The notes beneath the pieces were generated by a model. It did no database searches. It saw only the letters and a list, made by a program, of their open reading frames with translations, and was not told the DNA's origin. 64,000 bases of DNA, taken from NCBI RefSeq assembly GCF_900105455.1, contig NZ_FNSF01000005.1:62001-126000 (forward strand). Direction: 5' to 3'. Made by a program: the position numbers and the translations under genes. Of this stretch, positions 37,439-46,302 are shown piece by piece (position 1 is the stretch's first letter; each line of letters opens with the position of its first letter). The stretch is from Tenacibaculum sp. MAR_2009_124. Its GTDB lineage: Bacteria; Bacteroidota; Bacteroidia; Flavobacteriales; Flavobacteriaceae.

Positions 37439-40198
37439 TTACTTCTTTATTAAATCTCTGAACGTATCTACATCCAAATCAAACACTTTAGCCATCACAG
37501 TATCCTGACGACGCTCGTAACGTTTTTTTGATCCAGCTGCAGGTGCAGAACGATATCTTCTTGAAATACATTCCAAACGTGCTAATTCAAAACGTTCGGC
37601 CATATGCCCCCAAGCTCCCATATTCCTAGGTTCTTCTTGAGCCCAAACATAACGTTCTACATTTGGATATTTATCCATTATTTCCTTTATTTTCTCATTG
37701 TGCAATGGAAACAATTGTTCTATTCTAATCAAGGCAACATCGTCTCTATTTAAATCTTCTCTTTTCTGAAGAAGATCATAATAGAATTTCCCCATACAAA
37801 ATACCATTTTCTTTACTTTCTCAGGTGCTATTGTATCGTCAATAACCTCTTGGAATCCTCCTGAAGCTAAATCTTCCATGGTACTTACAGCCTTTGGTAA
37901 ACGTAACAAACTTTTTGGTGTAAATACAACAAGAGGTTTTCTAAAATCACGCTTCATCTGTCTACGTAAAATGTGATATACATTTGCTGGCGTTGAACAA
38001 TTTGCTATTGTCCAGTTATCCTTACCACATGATTGTAAGAAACGTTCAATTCTTGCTGAAGAGTGCTCAGGACCTTGTCCTTCATAACCATGAGGTAATA
38101 ACATTACCAAACCGTTCTGAAGTTTCCATTTATCTTCAGCCGAAGAAATATATTGGTCAAACATAATTTGAGCTCCATTTGCAAAATCTCCAAACTGAGC
38201 TTCCCAAATAGTTAGGGTATTTGGAGCCGCCATAGCGTATCCATAATCAAATCCAAGAACTCCGTATTCTGATAAATGAGAATTATAAATGGTCATTTCA
38301 CCTTTATTATTCGCATTCGTATTTAAAAGATTAATTCTTTCTTCAGAAACCTCGTCTCTCATAATCGCATGACGATGCGAGAACGTTCCTCTTTCTACAT
38401 CTTCTCCAGAGATTCTAACATTATAACCTTCTTCTAGTAGCGTTCCATAAGCTAAGTTTTCGGCAGTTCCCCAATCCAATTGGTTTGTTTCAAAAACTCT
38501 CTTCGCTCTATCTTTTAATATTCTATTTGCCTTTCTAACGAACTTAACTCCTTCTGGTGCTTCAGAAATAACTTTAGCTATTCCCTTCAACTTGTCAAGA
38601 TCATATGTTGTATCAACTGGTTGAAGCATGGCTTCCAGTTGTTTTCTTATGAACCCTTCCCAAACTTCAGGCATAAATTCGTTTACACGTGATGACACTT
38701 GTTTTTTAGATTCCTGAAATTCAACTTCAAGCATTCCTTTAAACTCACTCGTCATTCGATCTACATAGGTATCATCTATGCTTCCTTCAGCCTTTAATTT
38801 CTCAGTATAGATTACTTTCGGATTCTTATGCTTCGATATGGCTTTATATAAATTTGGTTGAGTAAAGGTTGGTTCATCTCCTTCGTTATGACCATATTTC
38901 CTATACCCTAACAAGTCAATAAATACATCACGCTTGAATTTCATTCTAAATTCAACCGCCAACTGCATGGCATGACATACTGCTTCAGCATCGTCGGCAT
39001 TTACGTGAAGTACTGGAGATAATGTTACTTTAGCAACATCGGTACAATATGTGCTTGAACGCGCATCTAAGTAGTTTGTAGTAAATCCTACTTGGTTGTT
39101 TACTACAATATGAATTGTTCCTCCTGTTTTATACCCATTTAACTGAGCCATTTGAACAACTTCATATACAATTCCTTGACCAGCTATTGCAGCATCACCG
39201 TGAACTAATATTGGTAAAATCTTTCCACTATCGCCTTCGTAATCATTATCAATTTTAGCTCTAACAATTCCTTCAACAACAGCATCCACTGTTTCTAAGT
39301 GAGAAGGGTTAGGTACCAAATTCATTTTAATTTCCTGACCATCTTTATAGGTCTTACTTAGCGTTAGCCCTAAGTGATATTTAACATCACCATCAATATC
39401 CTGGTCTTCAAAATCTTTCCCTTCAAACTCACTAAACAAGTCTCTTACCGGTTTTCTAAAGATATTAACCAATGTATTTAAACGCCCTCTGTGCGCCATT
39501 CCTAATACACACTCCTTAACACCATACGATTCAGCGGCATCTCTAAGTGCCATACTGATACCTGGAATTAACGTTTCTCCTCCTTCTAACGAGAAACGCT
39601 TTTGTCCAACATATTTTGTTTGTAAAAAGTTTTCAAATCCAACTGCCTGATTTAACTTAGAATGTATGTATTTCTTAGTTTCATCGGAGTATTTTGGGTG
39701 GTTATCATTATGATTCAATCGATTTTGCCACCATTTTATTTCCTCTGGGTTTCTTAAAAACATGTACTCAACACCAATACTATCACAATAAATAGTTTGT
39801 AAGTGCTGAACAATCTCTTTTAATGTTTTCGCTCCAATTCCTAAAATTTCACCTGCACGGAAAACAGTAGATAAGTCGTTTTTTGAAAGTCCAAAATTCT
39901 CAACATCTAAGGAAGGAGAGTATTTTCTCCTATCTCTTACTGGGTTTGTTTTGGTAAATAAATGTCCTCTTGTTCGATATCCATTTATCAGATCGATTAC
40001 CAAAAACTCCTTTCGAACCTCTTCAGGTACTTCAAATGAATTTTCATCTGTTTCCAAATAATCTTCACTTGCAAAATCATATCCTTGGAAAAAACTCCTC
40101 CAACTTGGTTCTATCGCGTCAGGATTTTTCTGATATTGTTCGTACATATCACCTATAAAACCTGTGTGTACTGCGTTTAAGAACGAAAACTTGTCCAT
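37439..40198 (-). CDS. sucA: 2-oxoglutarate dehydrogenase E1 component
   Basis: 919 residues, the usual length. Motifs include the N-terminal FLNAVHTGFIGDMYEQYQKNP, GMAHRGRLNTLVNIFRK, the thiamine diphosphate region HGDAAIAGQGIVYE ... VVNNQVGFTT, KYGHNEGDEPTFTQP, LPHGYEGQGPEHSSARIERFLQ and the C-terminal WAQEEPRNMGAW. It decarboxylates 2-oxoglutarate using thiamine diphosphate and passes the succinyl group to SucB. The operon is sucA-sucB, with a likely promoter about 80 bases upstream. Confidence 0.98.
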   Translation of the reverse strand: MDKFSFLNAVHTGFIGDMYEQYQKNPDAIEPSWRSFFQGYDFASEDYLETDENSFEVPEEVRKEFLVIDLINGYRTRGHLFTKTNPVRDRRKYSPSLDVENFGLSKNDLSTVFRAGEILGIGAKTLKEIVQHLQTIYCDSIGVEYMFLRNPEEIKWWQNRLNHNDNHPKYSDETKKYIHSKLNQAVGFENFLQTKYVGQKRFSLEGGETLIPGISMALRDAAESYGVKECVLGMAHRGRLNTLVNIFRKPVRDLFSEFEGKDFEDQDIDGDVKYHLGLTLSKTYKDGQEIKMNLVPNPSHLETVDAVVEGIVRAKIDNDYEGDSGKILPILVHGDAAIAGQGIVYEVVQMAQLNGYKTGGTIHIVVNNQVGFTTNYLDARSSTYCTDVAKVTLSPVLHVNADDAEAVCHAMQLAVEFRMKFKRDVFIDLLGYRKYGHNEGDEPTFTQPNLYKAISKHKNPKVIYTEKLKAEGSIDDTYVDRMTSEFKGMLEVEFQESKKQVSSRVNEFMPEVWEGFIRKQLEAMLQPVDTTYDLDKLKGIAKVISEAPEGVKFVRKANRILKDRAKRVFETNQLDWGTAENLAYGTLLEEGYNVRISGEDVERGTFSHRHAIMRDEVSEERINLLNTNANNKGEMTIYNSHLSEYGVLGFDYGYAMAAPNTLTIWEAQFGDFANGAQIMFDQYISSAEDKWKLQNGLVMLLPHGYEGQGPEHSSARIERFLQSCGKDNWTIANCSTPANVYHILRRQMKRDFRKPLVVFTPKSLLRLPKAVSTMEDLASGGFQEVIDDTIAPEKVKKMVFCMGKFYYDLLQKREDLNRDDVALIRIEQLFPLHNEKIKEIMDKYPNVERYVWAQEEPRNMGAWGHMAERFELARLECISRRYRSAPAAGSKKRYERRQDTVMAKVFDLDVDTFRDLIKK

Positions 40199-40446
40199 AT
40201 TGTATGTTATACTTTTCTTTTTTTATAAGAATTCAATTAAACTCAGATGTTTTATGCAAATTCTAAGAATAATGGCTACAAAAGTACAACTTTTAGTAAA
40301 AACTAAGATTCTTTTTAATCTTATTTTAACAGGGAATTACTATGCTTTTTTTTGACTAAAGCACAAGTAGCCCGTTTTTTTTTACCTTTTAATTTACTGA
40401 TTTTCAAATAACATGTAAAAACATGCTATTTTTTTAGCATTTTTTA
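40199..40446. other. Divergent control region between sucA and the tRNA-Asn genes
   Basis: No gene is seen. It contains the sucA -7 box and a small hairpin, ATGCTA/TAGCAT (40423-40440), followed by a T-run just before the tRNA promoter. Confidence 0.6.
40279..40286 (-). promoter_or_regulatory. sucA: Candidate -7 box (TACTTTTG) of sucA-sucB
   Basis: On the minus strand TACTTTTG fits TAnnTTTG exactly and lies 80 bases before the sucA ATG. No good -33 TTTG accompanies it. Confidence 0.45.
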
Positions 40447-40477
40447 TTTGCAGATAAATAAAAATCTCTTAAATTTG
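40447..40477 (+). promoter_or_regulatory. Bacteroidota promoter of the tRNA-Asn pair
   Basis: TTTG (40447-40450), a 19-base spacer, then TAAATTTG (40470-40477): both elements and the spacing match the Bacteroidota consensus. The first tRNA begins 33 bases further on. Confidence 0.85.
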
Positions 40478-40510
40478 CACTCGCGTTTGAAAACAACAAC
40501 GTTTTTAAAT

Positions 40511-40584
40511 TCCTCCTTAGCTCAGTTGGTTAGAGCATCTGACTGTTAATCAGAGGGTCCTTGGTTCGAGCCCAAGAGGAGGAG
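40511..40584 (+). tRNA. tRNA-Asn (anticodon GTT)
   Basis: Full cloverleaf: acceptor TCCTCCT/AGGAGGA with discriminator G, D-arm GCTC...GAGC, anticodon loop CTGTTAA with GTT at 40545-40547, and T-arm CTTGG-TTCGAGC-CCAAG. CCA is not encoded. First of two tandem copies sharing one promoter and terminator. Confidence 0.97.
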
Positions 40585-40647
40585 CAGAAGGCAACTTGGA
40601 AGCCGATAATTTCCAAAATTTAAATATATTTGTTCAGCAAAGAACAT

Positions 40648-40721
40648 TCCTCTTTAGCTCAGCTGGTTAGAGCATCTGACTGTTAATCAGAGGGTCCTTG
40701 GTTCGAGCCCAAGAAGAGGAG
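40648..40721 (+). tRNA. tRNA-Asn (anticodon GTT), second copy
   Basis: Nearly identical to the first copy. It differs in the acceptor stem, TCCTCTT/AAGAGGA, where both sides change so pairing is kept, and in one D-loop base. A 63-base spacer separates the two. CCA is not encoded. Confidence 0.97.
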
Positions 40722-40722
40722 C

Positions 40723-40753
40723 AAAAAACACCACTTTTCAGTGGTGTTTTTTC
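40723..40753 (+). terminator. Intrinsic terminator of the tRNA-Asn pair
   Basis: ACACCACT-tttc-AGTGGTGT with an A-run before and six T after, starting directly behind the second tRNA. Confidence 0.9.
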
Positions 40754-40833
40754 ATTTTATTCCTTTAGTTAAACTTTGTTAGGTTTATTTATAACTGCGA
40801 CTTATGATATAAATTAACTCAATACTACACCTC

Positions 40834-41244
40834 ATGAAGAATTTAACATTATTGTTATTACTAACATCATTACTGATTTCCTGCTCAGAATCAATCGACA
40901 ACTATGTAAGTCCAGATCCTATTCATGGTCATTGGCAACTTTCACAAATTATAATTAATAATAGAGATGTGACGAATACCTGCTTCACAAAAGCAACTGT
41001 AAATTTTAATTCAGATAAAACCTTATCATCAGAGTTTTATGGCAGTGTAAGAGGAAGTTGTACTTCTGCTGGGGCAAAAAACGGTACCTGGAAAAATGAG
41101 AACAACACCTATTCTATTGATTTTAATGAAGATTTCCAACAAACAGTTACCGCAGTATCATTTTTAGACAACTACACAAAACTTTCTATTACCATAGAAG
41201 TTGGAACAAACACTGTTGTTGTCTATACGTTTACAAAGATATAA
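40834..41244 (+). CDS. Small lipocalin-like lipoprotein
   Basis: 136 residues. The signal ends in a lipobox (LLISC, Cys17). The mature part (HGHWQLSQIIINNRDVTNTCFTKATVNF ... GTWKNENNTYSIDF ... TKLSITIE) is a short beta-rich pattern like Bacteroidota lipocalin-like lipoproteins: a GxW near the start and strands alternating with turns. Two Cys (TNTC and GSC) could form a disulfide. No ligand can be predicted. It stands alone after the tRNA pair. Confidence 0.8.
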   Translation: MKNLTLLLLLTSLLISCSESIDNYVSPDPIHGHWQLSQIIINNRDVTNTCFTKATVNFNSDKTLSSEFYGSVRGSCTSAGAKNGTWKNENNTYSIDFNEDFQQTVTAVSFLDNYTKLSITIEVGTNTVVVYTFTKI

Positions 41245-41455
41245 GTTACACGGTTAGTGTATAGAGTATTTATCATTCTGCTAAATTCTTTTAATAGATA
41301 TATTATCAATCGCTTTCCCCCAACGCTTAATTTTATAGTACTATTAACAAAATATTATACAGCTAGAATATTGTATTTTTTAAATTTGTTTTCACATCTA
41401 AATAAAAATCAAGGTACTATCTATAAAGCTATAACCTAAACGAACTATTAAAACT
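41245..41455. other. Intergenic sequence with a promoter box
   Basis: TAAATTTG at 41381-41388 is an exact -7 box. It lies 68 bases before the acyltransferase remnant and may be that lost gene's promoter. Nothing else is recognisable. Confidence 0.45.
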
Positions 41456-41530
41456 TTGAAAAACGAGACTACTAGAATTGCATCAATTGATATTTTAAGG
41501 GGATTGACACTGTTAATAATGGAGAAGTAA
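41456..41530 (+). pseudogene. N-terminal remnant of a DUF5009/HGSNAT-like acyltransferase
   Basis: The frame LKNETTRIASIDILRG plus LTLLIMEK then stop matches the conserved start of DUF5009 / heparan-alpha-glucosaminide N-acetyltransferase-like membrane proteins (R-ASIDILRGLT-LLM). After 24 codons it stops, and the following 250 bases show no continuation in any frame. A promoter box remains upstream. This is best read as the head of a deleted gene. Confidence 0.7.
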
Positions 41531-41777
41531 TAAAGCTAAATCACCCCTACCAACTACGGGTAGCGCATTGATTTCCAATATTTTTACTTTCCGACAAAAA
41601 AAATTCGGAGACTATAAACATCAAAGTAATTCTAAACTGATTAAGTACTTTTAGTACATTGCGAATTTGAGTTAAATGCGAAAAAATATTTAACAACAAA
41701 TACCATTTACATATTGATATTATAAATGGTACTAGAAAATAAATCACTCAACAACAATAGAAAAGAAATTTACTCCT
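41531..41777. other. Intergenic stretch without a recognisable gene
   Basis: A minus-strand frame of 66 codons exists but has no family features, and I do not call it. A weak hairpin CCGA...TCGG surrounds an A-run near 41590-41607. Confidence 0.4.
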
Positions 41778-42752
41778 ATGAATATAGACGGAAAAATCGG
41801 CATCTATTTTTTAAAAGAAATATGGAGTCATTACAACGACCTAAAACAATCGAAACAACCATTACAAGAAGTAGAATGGAAATATATTCTCGCTGTTTTT
41901 AATACTTTGGGAATTGGTATGGAACCCTCCATAAAATATCTCATGAATTCTCAACAAAGTTTTGATCAATTTGAATCTTGGATTGAAGAAAATGGTAGAA
42001 TTTCTAATAAGGCTATTTCTCATTTTAACTCTGTTATTCGAAATGAAAAAAATGAAGAAACCCACATTACTAAAATATTTAACGATGAAGAAATTGACCA
42101 CTGGAACGAAGAAGGTTATGTTATTCTAAAAAATGCCATTTCGCAGGAAGACTGCAAAGAGGCTGTCAAGTTTATTTGTGATCAAATTGATGTTGATTTG
42201 CATGAAAAATCTTCATGGTATAGCGATCATTACTTAAGACAAGGTATCATGGTTCAACTTTTTAATCATGAAATATTGGAGAAAAATAGATTTTCGGAAA
42301 AAATTAGACTCGCTTTCGAACAACTCTGGAATAAAAAAAACCTTATTGTAAGCATGGATAGGGTTAGTTTTAACCCTCCCGAAACCGACTTCTATCAATT
42401 TCCTGGTCCAAACCTACATTGGGATGTTAGTCTATCACAACCAATTCCCTTTGGAATTCAAGGCCTATTGTATTTAACCGACACAGCCGAAAACCAAGGA
42501 GCCTTCACTTTAATTCCAGGGTTCCATAAATCAATTGACACTTGGTTAAGCTCTTTAGATGGCAATCCAAGAGATATAAATTTGTTAAACAATTTTAATG
42601 AAAAACCCATATCTGCCAATGCCGGTGATTTTATTATTTGGGATCACCGTTTGCCCCATGGGAGTAGAAAAAACTTAGCAGATTCTCCTAGAATTGTTCA
42701 ATACATTAACTATCAGCCTATGGATATTGAGTATCAAAAAGAATGGATTTAA
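41778..42752 (+). CDS. Phytanoyl-CoA dioxygenase (PhyH) family Fe(II)/2-oxoglutarate oxygenase
   Basis: 324 residues, no signal peptide. The C-terminal two-thirds carry the PhyH fold: the start DEEIDHWNEEGYVILKNAIS, the iron-binding HxD in NLHWDVSLSQP, YLTDTAENQGAFTLIPGFHKS, and the distal His in DHRLPHGSRKN with the 2-oxoglutarate-binding Arg in DSPRIVQYINY. The first 100 residues are a helical extension of unknown role. Family members hydroxylate small molecules. It lies upstream of two sulfatases on the same strand but 220 bases away with its own promoter box between, so a shared pathway is only possible. Confidence 0.88.
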   Translation: MNIDGKIGIYFLKEIWSHYNDLKQSKQPLQEVEWKYILAVFNTLGIGMEPSIKYLMNSQQSFDQFESWIEENGRISNKAISHFNSVIRNEKNEETHITKIFNDEEIDHWNEEGYVILKNAISQEDCKEAVKFICDQIDVDLHEKSSWYSDHYLRQGIMVQLFNHEILEKNRFSEKIRLAFEQLWNKKNLIVSMDRVSFNPPETDFYQFPGPNLHWDVSLSQPIPFGIQGLLYLTDTAENQGAFTLIPGFHKSIDTWLSSLDGNPRDINLLNNFNEKPISANAGDFIIWDHRLPHGSRKNLADSPRIVQYINYQPMDIEYQKEWI

Positions 42753-42786
42753 ACAAAATAAGCTAATGCATTTAATTTGTATCTAA

Positions 42787-42794
42787 TAAATTTG
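42787..42794 (+). promoter_or_regulatory. Candidate -7 box upstream of the sulfatase pair
   Basis: TAAATTTG fits TAnnTTTG exactly; it lies about 180 bases before the first sulfatase ATG. No -33 match at standard spacing. Confidence 0.35.
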
Positions 42795-42975
42795 GCCTAT
42801 CATTTCACTAATTATTCTTGCTCATTTTAAATATTCTGAAAATCTACTTGATTTTCAAACCAATAACCCTTATCTTTAATCTAATTTGGGAGCTCATAAA
42901 TTAAAACAGATTATGTAGAAATCGATACCCCTAGCGGAAAGCTTGTGATTTCAAACATAAACAAAACCACTAATT

Positions 42976-44367
42976 ATGAGACTTTTTGTTCCACTCTATT
43001 TTGCTCTATTACCACTAGTTTACTGGTACCCTAGAAATATTCCCTATCAATCAAAACCTAATATAATTCTCATTAATATTGATGATCTAGGATGGAAAGA
43101 CACTGGTTATCAAGGAAGCAGGTATTATGAAACGCCTAATATCGATTCCCTTTCAAATTTAGGAATGACTTTTAATAATGGTTATTCCACTTCGGCAAAT
43201 TGTGCCCCAAGTAGAGCTACTTTAATGACAGGTAAATGGACTCCCAGGCATGGGATTTACACGGTTGGGTCTTCTAAAAGAGGTAAATCAAAACATAGAA
43301 AAATCATTCCAACAAGAAATGTAAAAACACTAGACCGAACACATAAAGTTATTCCTAATATTTTAAAAAACAACGGGTATAGAACCTGTCATGCTGGTAA
43401 ATGGCATTTGAGCAATTCACCTCTAGAATTTGGTTTTGACATAAACATTGGTGACGGGCATAACGGTCACCCTAAAAATTACTACCCTCCCTATAAGAAT
43501 GTAAATATTGAAGCAAAAAATAACGAGCATCTTACAGACGCTATCACTCGAAAAACTATTGATTTTATTAATAACAATTCTTCTCCTTTCTTTCTTTATT
43601 ACGCTCCATATGCAGTTCATACCCCTATAACTTCTGTAAAAAGTTTACAACAAAAATACAGCGTAAAACCACCATCAAATAATCAAAATAATTCTTCCTA
43701 TGCTACAATGATCGAAAATCTTGACCGGAATATAGGTTTACTGATTAAAACACTTAAGGATAAAGGAATTTTTAATAACACTCTAATAATTTTCACCTCT
43801 GATAATGGAGGATTATATGGTATAACTCAACAACCTCCTTTAAGAGCTGGAAAAGGAAGTTATTATGAAGGAGGTATTCGAGTTCCTTTCTTTTTTGTTT
43901 ACAAAAATATAATTCCATTGAACTCGAAAAGTAAAATACCTATAAGCAATATTGACCTATTCCCAACTATTTTAAATTATGCAGAAATCAATTCTTCTCA
44001 GTTAAAGTTAGACGGTGACAATCTATCACCGATTTTAGAAAAAAAAACGAAAACTTTTGATCGTTCTCTTTATTGGCATTTCCCAATTTATTTAGAAGCC
44101 TATAACCAATATCAAAATGAAAATAGAGATTCTTTATTTAGAACTCGCCCAGGCTCGGTTATCAGGTATGGTGACTATAAATTACATTACTATTTTGAAA
44201 ATAATGAAATAGAACTTTATAATTTGACAAATGATATTGGAGAAAAAAACAATCTTGCTTCGAAAGAAACAAAGAAAAAAGAAGAGATGCTCGTTTTACT
44301 GAAAAACTGGTGGCAAAAAACTAAAGCTCCGATACCTTTCGAGTTAAACCCTAACTACATTCATTAA
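42976..44367 (+). CDS. Type I (S1) sulfatase, exported
   Basis: 463 residues. A short hydrophobic N-terminus (MRLFVPLYFALLPLVYW) acts as signal. KPNIILINIDDLGW gives the calcium-binding Asp pair, and C76-A-P-S-R80 followed by ATLMTG is the sulfatase signature whose Cys becomes formylglycine. Later TSDNGG (about 276) and HAGKWHL supply further active-site residues. The enzyme removes sulfate esters, probably from algal or animal glycans, in the periplasm. It needs a formylglycine-generating or anaerobic maturase encoded elsewhere. A second sulfatase follows after 12 bases. Substrate unknown. Confidence 0.94.
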   Translation: MRLFVPLYFALLPLVYWYPRNIPYQSKPNIILINIDDLGWKDTGYQGSRYYETPNIDSLSNLGMTFNNGYSTSANCAPSRATLMTGKWTPRHGIYTVGSSKRGKSKHRKIIPTRNVKTLDRTHKVIPNILKNNGYRTCHAGKWHLSNSPLEFGFDINIGDGHNGHPKNYYPPYKNVNIEAKNNEHLTDAITRKTIDFINNNSSPFFLYYAPYAVHTPITSVKSLQQKYSVKPPSNNQNNSSYATMIENLDRNIGLLIKTLKDKGIFNNTLIIFTSDNGGLYGITQQPPLRAGKGSYYEGGIRVPFFFVYKNIIPLNSKSKIPISNIDLFPTILNYAEINSSQLKLDGDNLSPILEKKTKTFDRSLYWHFPIYLEAYNQYQNENRDSLFRTRPGSVIRYGDYKLHYYFENNEIELYNLTNDIGEKNNLASKETKKKEEMLVLLKNWWQKTKAPIPFELNPNYIH

Positions 44368-44379
44368 AACAAAAACATA

Positions 44380-45825
44380 ATGCATCAAATAAGAAATATA
44401 GTCGTAATAACAATTCTGACAAATACTTTGTTTAACTGCTCTAATTACAAAAATATAAATAAAACTAAAAACAACTCAAGACCAAACATTGTTTATATTC
44501 TTGCTGATGATTTAGGTTATGGAGAATTAAGCTTAACTGGTCAAAAAAAATTTTCCACTCCAAATATTGATCAACTAGCAAAGGATGGAATGTTTTTTAC
44601 ACAACACTACTCTGGATCTACCGTTTGCGCTCCTTCAAGATCCACTTTATTAACGGGACAACATACGGGGCATACATTTATCAGAGGGAATAAAAGCGTT
44701 CAACCAGAAGGGCAATATCCATTAAGCTCTTCTACAGTTACAATTTCCGAACTCCTAAAATCTAAAGGCTATATTACAGGAGCCTTTGGTAAATGGGGAT
44801 TGGGCATCCCAACTTCCGAAGGAGATCCAAACAAGCAAGGCTTCGATGAGTTTTATGGTTACAATTGCCAGCGAATCGCCCATAACTACTATCCATATCA
44901 TATATGGAACAATCAAAAAAAGGAAATACTAGAAGAAAATATTGGCACTAATACCAAAATATATGGACCAGAGGTTATTCATAAAAAGGCACTTGAATTT
45001 CTCGAAAAAAATAAAGACACTTCCTTTTTCATGTATTACCCTTCAATTATTCCTCACGCTGAACTTGCCGCGCCAGAAAAGTATCTAAAGAAATTTCGCG
45101 GAAAATTACTTCCAGAAAAAAGTTATCAAGGTATCGATAGTGGCAAACGATATAAAAATGGTGGTTATAGTTCACAAAAGGAACCTAATGCCGCATTTGC
45201 CGCTATGGTACACTTGTTAGATCAACAGGTGGGAGATATAAGAAGAAAAATTGAAGAACTTGGTATTTCAGAAAATACTTTAATCATATTTACCTCTGAC
45301 AATGGACCTCACAATGTAGGTGGTAAAAATTCAACTTTTTTCAATAGTAATGCTAATTTTAGAGGATACAAACGGGATTTATATGAAGGAGGAATACGTG
45401 TTCCTATGATTGCTTATTGGCCTAAAAAGATAAAAGCGAACTCTATATCCAATCATCTTTCTGCTTTCTGGGATTTTTTACCTACGGTTTGCGATATCAT
45501 AAAAACAACACCTCCTGAAAATATTGACGGTATCTCATTACTCCCTACATTTTTTGGGAAAAAGCAAAAAAAACATAAGTTTTTATATTGGGAGTTTTTA
45601 GAAAAAGGTGGAAAACAAGCTGTAAGACTTGGCAATTGGAAAGGTGTTCGATTAAATATGACAAACAACAAAAATGCTCCTATTGAATTGTATAATTTAA
45701 AATCCGATATCGGTGAAGAACATAATATTGCTGATAAATATCCTGATATCGTAAAACAGATAGCGAACATTATGAAAGACCAACATACTTATTCGGACAT
45801 ATTTCATTTTAAATATGAAGATTAA
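44380..45825 (+). CDS. Type I (S1) sulfatase, lipoprotein
   Basis: 481 residues with a lipoprotein signal (lipobox LFNC, C20). RPNIVYILADDLGYGELS, the formylglycine signature C83-A-P-S-R with STLLTGQHTGHT, GKWGLG, IIPHAEL and FTSDNGPHNVGG mark an S1 sulfatase. QGFDEFYGYNCQ and the C-terminal LYNLKSDIGEEHNIA are also usual. It differs clearly from its neighbour, so the pair probably acts on different sulfate positions of one glycan. Transcribed with the first sulfatase. Confidence 0.94.
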   Translation: MHQIRNIVVITILTNTLFNCSNYKNINKTKNNSRPNIVYILADDLGYGELSLTGQKKFSTPNIDQLAKDGMFFTQHYSGSTVCAPSRSTLLTGQHTGHTFIRGNKSVQPEGQYPLSSSTVTISELLKSKGYITGAFGKWGLGIPTSEGDPNKQGFDEFYGYNCQRIAHNYYPYHIWNNQKKEILEENIGTNTKIYGPEVIHKKALEFLEKNKDTSFFMYYPSIIPHAELAAPEKYLKKFRGKLLPEKSYQGIDSGKRYKNGGYSSQKEPNAAFAAMVHLLDQQVGDIRRKIEELGISENTLIIFTSDNGPHNVGGKNSTFFNSNANFRGYKRDLYEGGIRVPMIAYWPKKIKANSISNHLSAFWDFLPTVCDIIKTTPPENIDGISLLPTFFGKKQKKHKFLYWEFLEKGGKQAVRLGNWKGVRLNMTNNKNAPIELYNLKSDIGEEHNIADKYPDIVKQIANIMKDQHTYSDIFHFKYED

Positions 45826-45930
45826 TAGACATCTATACGTACTCATATTGAGTTACTACTTAAAATAGATAAAGCCTCATTGCGAACAATGAGAATCGAA
45901 AGCTTCTATAAAGCTTTCGATCATAGTTAA
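45826..45930. other. Two tandem perfect hairpins after the sulfatase pair
   Basis: CTCATTG-cgaa-CAATGAG (45876-45893) and ATCGAAAGCTT-ctata-AAGCTTTCGAT (45895-45921) are adjacent perfect stems of 7 and 11 bp. Neither has a T-run, so they are not standard terminators; they could protect the 3' end of the sulfatase mRNA or be a recombination remnant. Confidence 0.5.
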
Positions 45931-46125
45931 TACAACTTTTTAGACTTTTTTAAACTTAAATACACGTACCAAACATTATCCTCTATAGAAAACAGACTCT
46001 CCTCAAGTCAATTTATTCGAATACATAAATCACCTATAGTAACGATAAATAAAATAGAATTATTAGAAGGAAGTAGAATTACAAGAAACGAAAAAATATT
46101 CCTTTCGGAAAAACATATAACCTAA
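45931..46125 (+). pseudogene. C-terminal remnant of a LytTR DNA-binding regulator
   Basis: An open frame with no start codon encodes YTYQTLSSIENRLSSSQ, then FIRIHKSPIVTINKIELLEG, RITRNEKIFLSEKHIT and stop. This matches the last half of a LytTR domain (TLKEIEEKLP...FIRIHKSYIVN..KI...). A stop closes the frame at 45928-45930, and the receiver and first LytTR strands are missing. The gene is therefore a decayed end of a response regulator. Confidence 0.75.
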
Positions 46126-46302
46126 ATGTTAATGGATTAGTGAAATAAAAAACAAAACTTCCTACATAAAAACTTAATTTTCAGTATATTTATAAAGCTA
46201 AAAAACAATCCATCTTAATTTTAAAATGAAATCAATAATCGTTTGAGAGATGAAAAAACTCTCTGTAATTTTAATTCAATCACTAATAAAAACCCCCATA
46301 TT
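46126..46302. other. Short intergenic region before the NTF2-like gene
   Basis: It contains an out-of-frame ATG at 46250 with a signal-like start (MKKLSVILIQSL), discussed as a possible frameshift in the following gene. No other feature. Confidence 0.35.

Noticed and set aside
41547-41747. 66-codon minus-strand frame
   Set aside because: No family signature; low-complexity AT-rich composition fits a chance frame.
42900-43029. Coding-like frame IKTDYVEIDTPSGKLVISN running into the first sulfatase
   Set aside because: No start codon and no recognised family; could be chance or a remnant, so not listed as a gene.
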